DNA of 37,903 nt from a virus: the IMG/VR virus record IMGVR_UViG_3300042520_001567, positions 1 through 37,903 of that record. One strand, 5' to 3'. The position numbers and the translations under genes were made by a program. Position 1 is the stretch's first letter; every line of letters starts with the position of its first letter. The notes under the pieces are model-generated. The model was not told the DNA's origin, searched no databases, and saw only the letters and a list, made by a program, of their open reading frames with translations. This document shows positions 29,246 through 36,889 of this stretch, in pieces.

Positions 29246-31333
29246 ATGCAAGGAGATTCCTACAAGCAAGCAACCGACGTGATGGCACGGGTCGGCGACG
29301 AGCCCAATGTACCGGCATTGACCGAGGAGCTGCGGCGCTCGGCCACCGACTACGGCGTCTTCGCCCGGGTCGAGAATGCCGAGAATGTGCGCTACTGCCG
29401 CTGGCCTGGGCAGACCGACGACGGCAAGAAGAACAACGATGCCAACCGCAACAAGCCGGCCTTCCCATGGGACGGTGCCTCCGACACGCGCATCCCGCTG
29501 GCCGACGAGGTTATCAACGGCCTCGTCGACCTCTGTTCCACGTCCTTCTGGCGCTCGATGCTCCGCGTGTCGCCCACCAACATCAGCCAGCTCGACCAAG
29601 CGGTCACCGCGCACAACCTGATGGACTGGACGGTCAACTCCCGGATGTACAACGACCTCACCCGTGAGGTCGAATTGCTCTCGCAGTACCTCTGGACCTA
29701 CGGCTGGGCCGGCGTCCATGTCACCTGGCAGCAGGAGATGGGGCAGAAGGAGCAGTACCTGACCATGGACCAGATCATGGCCTTGGCAGCCCAGTCGCCC
29801 GAGGGCTCCATCCTGGCCGACCTGCCCAATCTCATCGCCAACCCCGAGGCCGACGACCAATCCGCAGAGCTCCTGCTCGCCGCCTTCCCCAATTTACGCA
29901 AGCGCCGAGCCCTCAAGGCCATCCGCGACCTGCGCACCGAGGGCGAGTGCGACTTCCCCGTCCCCACCATGGTCAGCAACAAGCCCATGGTCGCTGCCCT
30001 GGCACCCTACGACGAGCTGGTCTTCCCGCCCGAGACCACCGACATCCAGTCCGCCCGGGTTGTCTTCCGCCGCTACTACATGACCGAGGCCCAGCTTCTG
30101 AACAAGGTGGAGACCGAGGACTGGGACGCCGAGTGGGCGCAGGAAGCCATCAACACGATGGGCCGTTTCTCCGATTACTCCGCCTACACCTACGCAGCCG
30201 TCGGCCTTGCCGAGAACTCCATCCTCGACCGCGAAAACCTGATCGAAGTGGTCTACGCCTACCAAAAGTCCATCGACTCCGACGGTATCCCGGGCGTGTT
30301 CTACACCGTCTTCAGCCCCCAGGTCGGCGACAAGTGGGGCTACTTCGACCTACTGGACTACACGCACGGCCAGTATCCATTCGTTATCTGGCGCTCCGAG
30401 CTCATCCACCGCCAGATCACCGAGAGCCGCGGCGTGCCCGAGGTCTGTTCCACCTGGCAGCACGAGGTCAAGGCCCAGCGCGACTCCATCTTCGACTACA
30501 CGTCCCTCGCCACGCTCCCGCCCATCGAGGTCCCCAAAACCCGCGGCGGCAACCTGAAGATCGGTCCCGCCATCCAGATCCCTGTCCTGCGCCGCGGCGA
30601 GATTGGCTTCCTGGCGCCGCCCGCCCGCGAGCCCGGTGTGGCCTTCCAACTGATCGCGGCCATCGAGGCCCAGACCGACCGCTACTTCGGCCGCCCGACC
30701 GAGAAGGTCCCCCCGGTCATCACCCAGATGCGCCAGCAGCGCCTGATCAACAACTGGCTGCACGGCTGGACCGAGGCCTTCCGCCAGGTCCTATCACTCA
30801 CGCTCCAGTACGTCGGCCCCGCCGAGATCCAGCGCATCACAGCCTCGGCCACCCCGCTGCCTCCCGACATTCAGGACTTCGACGTGATGCTCAAATTCGA
30901 CATCCGCGAGCTGTCCACCGACCTCGTGACCGAGAAGCTCAAGGCTATCAGCACCCTCGTCCTGCCCCTCGACACCGCCGGCGTCATCGACCGTGCCAAG
31001 CTCATCAGTGTCGCCCTCCGGGCTATCGACCCCAACCTCGCCAGCGAGCTGGTCATGCAGCAGGGACCGGCCGCGCAGAAGATGTTCAACGAGACCAACG
31101 ACGAGATCGCGCTCATGTCGCTCGGTAATCCTCCCCAACTCCGGGAGAACGACCCCACCGCACCCATGCGCCTGCAATTCAGCCAACAGGTCCTGCAATC
31201 CAACCCGAAATATCAGGCCCAGCTCCAGCAGGACCCGCTCTTTCAGGCCAACCTGCAGAAGTACATTGAGAACCTGCAGTTCAGCGTCCAACAGCAGCAG
31301 AACGCCATCACCGGCCGACTTGGAGTCCAATGA
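29246..31333 (+). CDS. Portal protein
   Basis: 695 aa from ATG 29246. It directly follows terL and precedes scaffold and capsid genes, the standard portal position. Features typical of podovirus-type portals of this length: an N-terminal helical region; PAFPWDGASDTRIPLADEVI then VDLCSTSFWRSMLRVSPTN; a central body; and a long helical C-terminal barrel-like region ending in Gln-rich QVLQSNPKYQAQLQQDPLFQ and VQQQQNAITGRL. Twelve copies would form the head vertex ring used for packaging and for tail attachment. The choice of ATG 29246 avoids overlap with terL. Confidence 0.85.
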   Translation: MQGDSYKQATDVMARVGDEPNVPALTEELRRSATDYGVFARVENAENVRYCRWPGQTDDGKKNNDANRNKPAFPWDGASDTRIPLADEVINGLVDLCSTSFWRSMLRVSPTNISQLDQAVTAHNLMDWTVNSRMYNDLTREVELLSQYLWTYGWAGVHVTWQQEMGQKEQYLTMDQIMALAAQSPEGSILADLPNLIANPEADDQSAELLLAAFPNLRKRRALKAIRDLRTEGECDFPVPTMVSNKPMVAALAPYDELVFPPETTDIQSARVVFRRYYMTEAQLLNKVETEDWDAEWAQEAINTMGRFSDYSAYTYAAVGLAENSILDRENLIEVVYAYQKSIDSDGIPGVFYTVFSPQVGDKWGYFDLLDYTHGQYPFVIWRSELIHRQITESRGVPEVCSTWQHEVKAQRDSIFDYTSLATLPPIEVPKTRGGNLKIGPAIQIPVLRRGEIGFLAPPAREPGVAFQLIAAIEAQTDRYFGRPTEKVPPVITQMRQQRLINNWLHGWTEAFRQVLSLTLQYVGPAEIQRITASATPLPPDIQDFDVMLKFDIRELSTDLVTEKLKAISTLVLPLDTAGVIDRAKLISVALRAIDPNLASELVMQQGPAAQKMFNETNDEIALMSLGNPPQLRENDPTAPMRLQFSQQVLQSNPKYQAQLQQDPLFQANLQKYIENLQFSVQQQQNAITGRLGVQ

Positions 31334-31572
31334 AACTGACCGACGAACAACTCTCGGAGGCCCTCTCCGTATCCGAGGAGCACCCGGTGCTCAAGGCCAT
31401 GGGCCAACTCATCGACGACACGCTGCGGGACGAGGTGCTCAACGCTCTCCTCCCATCACTTTCCGCGGAGGACCGTGCCTACAACTCAGGCCGGGCAGCC
31501 GCGATCAAGGATCTCATCGCACAAATCAGTGCGTTAAGAAATGGGAGGGGATTGACTTCCGGTCAATTCTAG
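31330..31572 (+). CDS. Small conserved protein between portal and scaffold
   Basis: 80 aa, ATGA overlap with the portal gene. It is acidic and helical: LTDEQLSEALSVSEEHPVLK, then GQLIDDTLRDEVLNALLPSL, then AEDRAYNSGRAAAIKDLIAQ. This pattern (HPVLKAM..., EDRAYN-GRAAA) recurs in small proteins encoded at this position in related phages, to my knowledge without assigned function. It may assist head assembly or be a minor virion component. A 79-base gap to the scaffold gene contains no further gene. Confidence 0.65.
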   Translation: MKLTDEQLSEALSVSEEHPVLKAMGQLIDDTLRDEVLNALLPSLSAEDRAYNSGRAAAIKDLIAQISALRNGRGLTSGQF

Positions 31573-31651
31573 GCTCTCACTCAAACAACGGCTTCTTGGT
31601 TGGCCTTAAACAACCCTGGCGCAGCATACCCGGCTTGCAGGGTCTAAAAGC

Positions 31652-32662
31652 ATGGACATCCCGACGAATACACAGGAAGCGAAACCTGCCCAAAACACGG
31701 CACAGCCCCCAATCAACCCGATGCAGTTCGACGAATCGGCGTTGGCGAAGCTACTGAAGACACGATTCAGCGGGGAGGAAGAGAAGGCATCAGCCGTCGA
31801 GCGACAAGTGCCGGAGCCGGAAGCCACTTCCGTGGACGATCAGGCCGAGGATGCGGAGCCGACCGCAGAACAAACGGACGCCCAGGCCGAGTCGCCTGAG
31901 CAGGAGGTTCTTTCCGAGACCGAAGAGAACAGCGACGAGGAATCGCTGGGTTACCGCAAACGCATCGACAAGCTCACGCGCCAGAAGAAAGAGGCGCTGG
32001 AGAAGGCCGAGGCGCTCGAGCGGGAGCTCAACGACGCCAAGACCAAGCTGGAGCAGACCAACGACAGGCCGACCGCGGTGCAGTCCGCTGCAGACCCGTT
32101 TGCCGATGTCTGGGAAGTGTCGAAGCTCAACGATGAGTGGAGCAAGGCCCGGAATCTGAAACGGTGGTGCGAGGACAACATCGACGGCTGCGAAGTAGAG
32201 GGCAAGGAGTACAGCGCGGAGGACGTGAAGCAGATCAAACGGCGTGTAGAAGACGCCATCGACCTGCACATACCAACCCGCGCCCGCTTCCTGCAGAACT
32301 ACCAGCAGATCAAGCCCATCGCCGAGACGCTCTACCCATGGTGGAAAGACCGTTCAGCTACCGAGTACACCGAGGCGCAGGCCGTCCTGCGGCAACTGCC
32401 GCAGATTGCCTCACTGCCGGAGTACCAGGTGCTGGTCGGTGACTTCATTGCCGGGCGCAAGCTGCGCCTGGAGAAGGAGTCCGCCAAGGGCAAGCCGTCT
32501 GCCACCCGCCCACTGGCCAAGGCACCCAGTCAGCCCGGTCGCCCCACCGCAATCCCTGCAAAGAAGGATGCGGCCAAGGTCGGCCTGGACAACGCCAAGT
32601 CGCAGTTCCGAAAGTCCGGGACGACCACCGAATTAGCCCAAGTACTCAAAAGGATGCTCTAA
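31652..32662 (+). CDS. Scaffolding protein
   Basis: 336 aa, immediately before the major capsid gene. The N-terminal third is acidic and disordered (AEDAEPTAEQTDAQAESPEQ). A coiled coil follows (RQKKEALEKAEALERELNDA, then KTKLEQTND), then a charged helical middle. A Pro/Lys-rich stretch precedes a short basic C-terminal helix (TTELAQVLKRML), which in scaffolds typically binds the coat protein. It would direct prohead assembly and then exit. The assignment rests on composition and position. Confidence 0.8.
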   Translation: MDIPTNTQEAKPAQNTAQPPINPMQFDESALAKLLKTRFSGEEEKASAVERQVPEPEATSVDDQAEDAEPTAEQTDAQAESPEQEVLSETEENSDEESLGYRKRIDKLTRQKKEALEKAEALERELNDAKTKLEQTNDRPTAVQSAADPFADVWEVSKLNDEWSKARNLKRWCEDNIDGCEVEGKEYSAEDVKQIKRRVEDAIDLHIPTRARFLQNYQQIKPIAETLYPWWKDRSATEYTEAQAVLRQLPQIASLPEYQVLVGDFIAGRKLRLEKESAKGKPSATRPLAKAPSQPGRPTAIPAKKDAAKVGLDNAKSQFRKSGTTTELAQVLKRML

Positions 32663-32665
32663 ACC

Positions 32666-33724
32666 ATGCCCCTACTCCAAGAAAATCAGGCCGGCACTGT
32701 GCCATTGGCCTCTACCTCTGCCGTCCGCGAAGACTTGGCGGACTACATCGCCATCGTCGACGCTAAGTCGACCCCGTTCGTGTCCATGGCCCCCAAGGGC
32801 AAGGACATCGGGAATATGCAGTTCAGTTGGCAGGTCGACAATTACGGTGACCCTCAGTTGCAGGGTGTTGTCGACGGTGCTGACGTGACTGTCTCCAGCG
32901 CGGCCAACCCAGTGCAGAACCGGACCCGCCTGAACAACTACGGTCAGGTGTTCCGCCGCGACCTGCGTATCGGCTTTATCGCTGAGACCCAGAACGTCGC
33001 TGGTGTGACGGATGAGCTTGCAAACGGCATTGCCAAGACCCTCGTTTTGATTAAACGGGATATGGAAGCGACCTTCATGTGCACCAATCAGGCTGCGCAG
33101 ACTGAGGTCAACACCTCAAATCCTTACCTGACCGGCTCGCTCGGTAACTGGTTGAACAGCACCAACACCTCCAACATCGGCGCGTGCGCTTCGGGTTCGC
33201 CCTTCCTGCCGGCCTCCGGCGCTATCGACACTACTGCTGCTGCTTCATTCACCGAGGCGACCGCCCAGAACGTGCTGACCGCTATCTACAGCGCCACCGG
33301 CACCTTCCGCGACTACGATTGTATCCTAGGCACCACGCTCAAGCGTGCGTTCACCAACCTCACGGCCTCGGGCACGACCCAGGTTGTCAACGCCAACGCC
33401 ATCGCTGCCACCTCGGTGCGCACGTTCAATCAGGATCTGTCAAGTGATACTTTTAAGGCATCCATTGATCTTTTTGAAGGGGACTTTGGCCGCCTGATTT
33501 TGCACCCGACGACCTTCATCGGCGGCAAGAATGGCACTGCCTTGTCTGCTCAGGCCACCAAGGGCTACGTCATCCCCATGGACATGGTCGAGGTCCGCTA
33601 CGCCAAGCTGCCCCAGGTCAAGGATCTGCCCGACGCCGGCGGCGGCCCCGCCCGCCTCGTCGAGGCCATTGCTGGTCTCGTGGTGAAGAACCCGAGCGGT
33701 TTCGGCTTCTTCAACGGAGCCTAG
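32666..33724 (+). CDS. Major capsid protein (SU10/DUF5309-like HK97 fold)
   Basis: 352 aa. The N-terminal region (SAVREDLADYIAIVDAKSTP, FVSMAPKG) and the following VQNRTRLNNYGQVFRRDL and IKRDMEATFMCTNQAAQ motifs match the SU10-type major capsid family formerly called DUF5309. The end shows DMVEVRYAKLPQVKDLPDAG, where a P-domain-like strand is expected. It lies between scaffold and a strong terminator, as expected for the most abundantly expressed gene. Capsomers of this HK97-fold protein form the icosahedral head. No decoration protein is fused. Confidence 0.9.
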   Translation: MPLLQENQAGTVPLASTSAVREDLADYIAIVDAKSTPFVSMAPKGKDIGNMQFSWQVDNYGDPQLQGVVDGADVTVSSAANPVQNRTRLNNYGQVFRRDLRIGFIAETQNVAGVTDELANGIAKTLVLIKRDMEATFMCTNQAAQTEVNTSNPYLTGSLGNWLNSTNTSNIGACASGSPFLPASGAIDTTAAASFTEATAQNVLTAIYSATGTFRDYDCILGTTLKRAFTNLTASGTTQVVNANAIAATSVRTFNQDLSSDTFKASIDLFEGDFGRLILHPTTFIGGKNGTALSAQATKGYVIPMDMVEVRYAKLPQVKDLPDAGGGPARLVEAIAGLVVKNPSGFGFFNGA

Positions 33725-33736
33725 TCAGTCTACAAC

Positions 33737-33775
33737 GGGGGAGGTCCATCCCGGGCCTCCCCCTCTTTCCTTTTC
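33737..33775 (+). terminator. Intrinsic terminator after the major capsid gene
   Basis: GGGGGAGG (33737-33744) pairs with CCTCCCCC (33756-33763) across an 11-nt loop and is followed at once by the pyrimidine/T-rich run TCTTTCCTTTTCT. It lies 13 bases after the capsid gene stop and just before the next ATG at 33778. A leaky terminator here would keep capsid mRNA levels above those of downstream tail genes, as in T7-like phages. Confidence 0.8.
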
Positions 33776-33777
33776 TC

Positions 33778-34161
33778 ATGGCCCACAATTCCGCATCCTC
33801 CGTCATCGCCAACGCTCTCGACGATATGCCCGGCGAACTGCGCCGCGCCGTCATCAAGGAGTTCCAATCCGGCATCCAGAAGGATTGGGTCAAGGCCGGC
33901 ATTGATCAGAAGCGCATCGCCCAGGACTCGCAGCGCGAGGTCCGCGCCATCGACGGCATCGGTCGCCTGCGGATGCGGATCGACCCCACTCTCTACCATG
34001 CCTGGGGCACCAAGTATGGGTACGACTGCTGGAAGGATTCCCAGTTTTTGAACGAGGTTGAGCGGGATAACCCCGAGGTGCGAGTGCGCTGCGGGGCTAC
34101 ACGCTTGCAGGTTGGATGGAGCGGTGGCACAAAACGCAGTAGTCAGAAGTTCACCCTATGA
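33778..34161 (+). CDS. Hypothetical structural protein downstream of capsid
   Basis: 127 aa, first gene after the terminator, with no Shine-Dalgarno in its T-rich leader. A helical N-terminal part (NALDDMPGELRRAVIKEFQS, then QKRIAQDSQREVRAIDGIGR) precedes a short domain with LYHAWGTKYGYDCWKDSQFL and a basic end. Similar small proteins after the capsid gene are usually of unknown function; it could be a connector or minor head protein. It overlaps the next gene by ATGA. Confidence 0.6.
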   Translation: MAHNSASSVIANALDDMPGELRRAVIKEFQSGIQKDWVKAGIDQKRIAQDSQREVRAIDGIGRLRMRIDPTLYHAWGTKYGYDCWKDSQFLNEVERDNPEVRVRCGATRLQVGWSGGTKRSSQKFTL

Positions 34162-34412
34162 ATGTCGGATCAAACCGCCAACTGGCCGGCGAATTCGGTG
34201 GCCGGTACATCGACGCCTCCGCGGGCACTGTGACCGGCAACTACATGGAGATCCATGCCGTCGCCACGTCCATCCTCGGTGCCGTCACTTCCAACATCAC
34301 CAACTTCCCCTCCGGCGTGACGATTCAGGCCGGCGACTCGATCTCGGGCGTCTTCACCTCGGTGGCTGTATCCTCCGGGGCGATCATCGCCTACAACCGC
34401 AAGTGGGTCTAA
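34158..34412 (+). CDS. Small beta-rich structural protein
   Basis: 84 aa. After NRQLAGEFGGRYIDASAG it is nearly all beta strand (TGNYMEIHAVATSILGAVTS, then FPSGVTIQAGDSISGVFTSV) and ends in AYNRKWV. Such compact beta proteins after the capsid gene often serve as head decoration or tail-needle parts. I infer a virion role from position and composition only. It ends one base before the next start codon. Confidence 0.6.
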   Translation: MNVGSNRQLAGEFGGRYIDASAGTVTGNYMEIHAVATSILGAVTSNITNFPSGVTIQAGDSISGVFTSVAVSSGAIIAYNRKWV

Positions 34413-34413
34413 A

Positions 34414-34650
34414 ATGCGTCTCGGACTAGGCCTAGGACTCGGCGTGCAGCAAGCCCTCGGTGGGGCTGGCGGCGGCGCTGACCTGCCTATCATCCGGCGC
34501 GACCTGCTCCAGGAGGACGACTTCTTTGTCTTCCTTGAGGATGGCGACAAGATCGTCATCACCTTCGGCACCTTCGACTCTTTAGACTTGGAGAACGGGG
34601 ACTTCCTGCTCCAAGAGGACACAGGCAAACTCATCATCCAAGCAAACTAA
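34414..34650 (+). CDS. Small structural protein with Gly-rich start and E-D repeats
   Basis: 78 aa, start 1 base after the previous stop. It begins MRLGLGLGLGVQQALGGAGG and continues with short beta repeats of the form LQEDD-FFVFLEDGD, LDLENGDFLLQED and GKLIIQAN. This 'GLGLG ... LLLEDG' layout is common in small phage proteins encoded near capsid and fibre genes. The function is unknown; a minor tail or fibre-associated role is plausible. Confidence 0.6.
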   Translation: MRLGLGLGLGVQQALGGAGGGADLPIIRRDLLQEDDFFVFLEDGDKIVITFGTFDSLDLENGDFLLQEDTGKLIIQAN

Positions 34651-34653
34651 CTT

Positions 34654-35433
34654 ATGGCAGACACGAAAATCACGGCCTTGGCGGCCATCACTACGGTTGA
34701 TCCGGCAGCGGACGTGCTGCCGATTGTGGACATCTCGGATACGTCCATGGCTGCATCGGGCACCACGAAGAAGATCACCAGCAACCAGATCCTCGGGGCA
34801 GGCGGCACCGCCACCCTCGCCTCCGCCACCATCACCGGCGCGGCTACGGTGGGGACGACGCTGGGTGTGACGGGTGCTTCGACGTTGGCTTCAGTAGGCG
34901 TTACTGGTGCAGCTACGGTAGGCACGACTTTGCTGGTGGGCACGAATGCGACTCTAACCAACGGCAACGTAATCATCGGAACCTCCGGCAAAGGCATCGA
35001 CTTCTCCGCGACTGCAAGCGGCAGCGGAACGATGACCTCCGAGCTACTGAACGATTACGAGGAGGGGACGTGGACTGGAACGATCGGTGGAACAACCGGA
35101 AACCCAACTACACCAGTAACTTCAACCGGAAGATACACAAAGATTGGTCGTCAGGTTTCGGTTGAAATCGGATTTTCTGGAGACACAACTGGAGCATCTA
35201 GTCGCATAACTGTCTCTGGACTTCCGTTTGCTTCAAATGCAAGCATAAATCAGCCGGGAATTGTTCTTATTGATAGCATGGGGACTTTTACTGGATCACC
35301 TGCTGCATTTCTTGCAACAAACGCTACATCTGTAGATTTGTACGCTTCAAACAGTAATGGTGCGATTTCTAGCGTAACGCATAACGCTGGTGCTGCACGC
35401 GCACTTTACATGGAACTCACCTACACCGTTTAA
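34654..35433 (+). CDS. Second tail fibre/receptor-binding-type protein
   Basis: 259 aa. The N-terminus (MADTKITALAAITTVDPAAD, VLPIVDISDTSM) is a virion-attachment type of segment. The shaft has beta repeats (TITGAATVGTTLGVTGASTL, VTGAATVGTTLLVGTNATL). From about residue 130, NDYEEGTWTGTIGG, GRYTKIGRQVSVEIGFSG and ITVSGLPFASNA define a jelly-roll-like C-terminal domain widespread in phage fibres. DNA for this tip (about 35080-35433) is conspicuously A/T-rich relative to the shaft, again suggesting modular acquisition. The likely role is host surface binding. Confidence 0.75.
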   Translation: MADTKITALAAITTVDPAADVLPIVDISDTSMAASGTTKKITSNQILGAGGTATLASATITGAATVGTTLGVTGASTLASVGVTGAATVGTTLLVGTNATLTNGNVIIGTSGKGIDFSATASGSGTMTSELLNDYEEGTWTGTIGGTTGNPTTPVTSTGRYTKIGRQVSVEIGFSGDTTGASSRITVSGLPFASNASINQPGIVLIDSMGTFTGSPAAFLATNATSVDLYASNSNGAISSVTHNAGAARALYMELTYTV

Positions 35434-35437
35434 TCTT

Positions 35438-35689
35438 ATGCTCACAGAACGCACCATCTTCTCGCTTTGCGAGGTTCTCCCCAACACGACGCTTCAGGTT
35501 CGACTAGCGGACCAGATCGTCGATGGCGAAGCCGTGAAGGCTTCCACATTCCGCCGCTATTGTCTCGCTCCCGGCTCAGACCTTACGGGTCAGCCAGAGC
35601 AGGTTGTCGCGATAGCCAACGCTGTCTGGACTCCTGCCGCTGTCGCAGCCTACGCCGCAAGCCAAACCCCTAGCCCCACCATCCAATGA
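35438..35689 (+). CDS. Small protein, tandem paralogue A
   Basis: 83 aa from ATG 35438, the first ATG after the fibre stop. It shares with the next gene the C-terminal pattern PGSDLTGQPEQVVAIANAVW-TP-x-x-V-x-AY, and both have a charged central segment. The pair therefore arose by tandem duplication. A Pro/Ala tail ends the protein. The position next to a fibre gene suggests a fibre assembly or virion role, but no domain is recognised. Confidence 0.6.
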   Translation: MLTERTIFSLCEVLPNTTLQVRLADQIVDGEAVKASTFRRYCLAPGSDLTGQPEQVVAIANAVWTPAAVAAYAASQTPSPTIQ

Positions 35690-35949
35690 TCGTACCAGTC
35701 AATATCGTCGCAGTGCAGGTGAACCAGAACAACTCGCTGTTCGTGACGACCGGAACGGATTACGACAGCGACGGCGCGGTTGTGGGTTCTGAGATTACCT
35801 CTCAGTACACGCTCAATCCCGGTGACTCGCTGGAAGGTCAGCCGACCGAGGTGGTGAATATCGCGAACGCGCTGTGGACTCCTGAGGTTGTGGAGGCTTA
35901 CAAGCTGGCGAATCCTCCGGTGGTTGAAGCTGTGCCTTCGTTGGCGTAA
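35686..35949 (+). CDS. Small protein, tandem paralogue B
   Basis: 87 aa, ATGA overlap with paralogue A. It reads NPGDSLEGQPTEVVNIANAL then WTPEVVEAYKLANPP, closely parallel to paralogue A. The N-terminal half differs (VNIVAVQVNQNNSLFVTTGT, then DYDSDGAVVG). It is followed by a 42-base A-rich gap before the membrane protein cluster. The function is unknown. Confidence 0.6.
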   Translation: MIVPVNIVAVQVNQNNSLFVTTGTDYDSDGAVVGSEITSQYTLNPGDSLEGQPTEVVNIANALWTPEVVEAYKLANPPVVEAVPSLA

Positions 35950-35991
35950 ATCCTAGAAGCACCAGCAAAAGACCCATCAAATCCCACGTAA

Positions 35992-36171
35992 ATGGACGCA
36001 TCCAATCACAGCGGTGACACAAATCAGATGATCGTTTCCATGGGTGGAGCAGCAGCGGCAACCGCTGTTTCGTTTATCCCCTGGCTCACCGACATCGTTC
36101 GACTCGTCACCGCCGTGATTGGCTTACTGTGCGCCATCTACGGTGCGTATCGCTTATTCCGCTCCAAATGA
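35992..36171 (+). CDS. Small single-span membrane protein (holin candidate)
   Basis: 59 aa. The N-terminal half is small and polar to weakly hydrophobic (SMGGAAAATAVSFIPWLTDI). One strong transmembrane segment (RLVTAVIGLLCAIYGAYRLF, about 36-55) follows, with a basic C-terminus. One- or two-span proteins of this size next to other small membrane proteins are typical holin candidates. The endolysin lies far away at 16 kb, so the assignment rests on structure alone. Overlaps the next gene by ATGA. Confidence 0.6.
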   Translation: MDASNHSGDTNQMIVSMGGAAAATAVSFIPWLTDIVRLVTAVIGLLCAIYGAYRLFRSK

Positions 36172-36350
36172 AAAACACCAAGACCACACTGGCCGGCATC
36201 GGTGCCATCCTGGTCGCTGTTGGCGGCGCTCTCAAGGCCCTGTTCGACGGTGACCCGACCACCCATCTGGACATCACCACGACCATCGCCGCGGTAACCG
36301 CCGGCTTTGGTTTGATCATGGCCAAAGACGCCGAGAAGAAGGCCGAGTGA
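36168..36350 (+). CDS. Small two-segment membrane protein (holin-like)
   Basis: 60 aa from ATG 36168. Two hydrophobic segments, TTLAGIGAILVAVGGALKAL and ITTTIAAVTAGFGLIMAKDA, are separated by a polar loop (FDGDPTTHLD). The pattern TTLAG-GAIL...GL-MAKDA is common in short phage proteins of unassigned function near lysis genes. Together with the 59-aa neighbour it could form a holin/antiholin pair. Overlaps the next gene's GTG start. Confidence 0.6.
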   Translation: MKNTKTTLAGIGAILVAVGGALKALFDGDPTTHLDITTTIAAVTAGFGLIMAKDAEKKAE

Positions 36351-36520
36351 ACTGGATCTACCAGATCCTCAAGGCCCTGCTCGACTGGTTCCGAGAAACA
36401 CCACCCACCGATGTGCAACATGGTAAAGCTCCCGAGGCCCTCAAGAGCGATCTGGCTGATCGCATTGCTGACCTGCCTGGGCTGCCAGGTGACGAAGGTG
36501 GTCCTGGTCCCTTCCGGTGA
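36347..36520 (+). CDS. Small amphipathic protein preceding a lipoprotein (possible lysis accessory)
   Basis: 57 aa from GTG 36347, which overlaps the preceding TGA. The N-terminal 16 residues (NWIYQILKALLDWFRE) form an amphipathic, membrane-surface-seeking helix; the rest is charged and Pro/Gly-rich. Similar small proteins often lie just before a phage lipoprotein and overlap it, as here (the lipoprotein gene starts inside it in another frame at 36411/36420). This overlap resembles the nested Rz/Rz1 spanin layout, but no long transmembrane helix is present. The role is inferred. Confidence 0.5.
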   Translation: MNWIYQILKALLDWFRETPPTDVQHGKAPEALKSDLADRIADLPGLPGDEGGPGPFR

Positions 36521-36644
36521 TCCGGTGATGCTGGCCAAGCCCACCAGGGCCAGCGTGTACGGATTCGACAAAGACAAGAAGCTGGTGGGGCCGTCCACGG
36601 TGGTAATTCCTGCGGGTTGGTACGCACTCCCCAAGAGTAAATGA
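36411..36644 (+). CDS. Small lipoprotein (outer spanin-like candidate)
   Basis: 77 aa from ATG 36411, or 74 aa from ATG 36420, which gives a cleaner signal: MVKLPRPSRAIWLIALLTCL ending in a Cys-containing lipobox-like region (LLTC or CLGC). The mature part has VTKVVLVPSGDPVMLAKPTR and a final VVIPAGWYALP, a pattern common in small phage lipoproteins. A lipoprotein nested out of frame with the preceding small gene suggests an outer-membrane spanin role in final lysis, which would imply a diderm host. Both points are inference. Confidence 0.6.
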   Translation: MCNMVKLPRPSRAIWLIALLTCLGCQVTKVVLVPSGDPVMLAKPTRASVYGFDKDKKLVGPSTVVIPAGWYALPKSK

Positions 36645-36886
36645 TCAACTACAAGGGCAACAAGTTCTCGGGCTACAACAAGCCCAAGCGCACTCCCGGC
36701 GAGAACAAGAAGTTCGCTGTCCTTGCCAAAGAAGGCGACAAGGTCGCCTTAGTGCGTTTCGGCGACCCGGACATGAGCATCAAGAAGCACATCCCGGAGC
36801 GGCGTGCATCCTTCCGCGCCCGTCATGGTTGTGACGAGCCGGGCACCAAACTCTCCGCCAAGTTTTGGGCGTGTAAATCCTGGTAG
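36641..36886 (+). CDS. Conserved-looking basic structural protein (FRARHGCDEPG type)
   Basis: 81 aa, ATGA overlap with the lipoprotein gene. It is strongly basic: YKGNKFSGYNKPKRTPGENK, KFAVLAKEGDKVALVRFGDP, then FRARHGCDEPG and LSAKFWACKSW at the end. This combination is a widespread small phage protein often encoded among virion genes of marine and freshwater phages; I know of no proven activity. Conserved Cys and His residues near the end could bind metal. It ends 3 bases before the adaptor gene. Confidence 0.7.
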   Translation: MINYKGNKFSGYNKPKRTPGENKKFAVLAKEGDKVALVRFGDPDMSIKKHIPERRASFRARHGCDEPGTKLSAKFWACKSW

Positions 36887-36889
36887 CCA

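Noticed and set aside
29947-31128. Long plus-strand frame in another phase inside the portal gene
   Set aside because: Arg/Pro/His-rich shadow of the portal reading frame without a convincing start or motif, unlike the nested ORFs in the giant gene.
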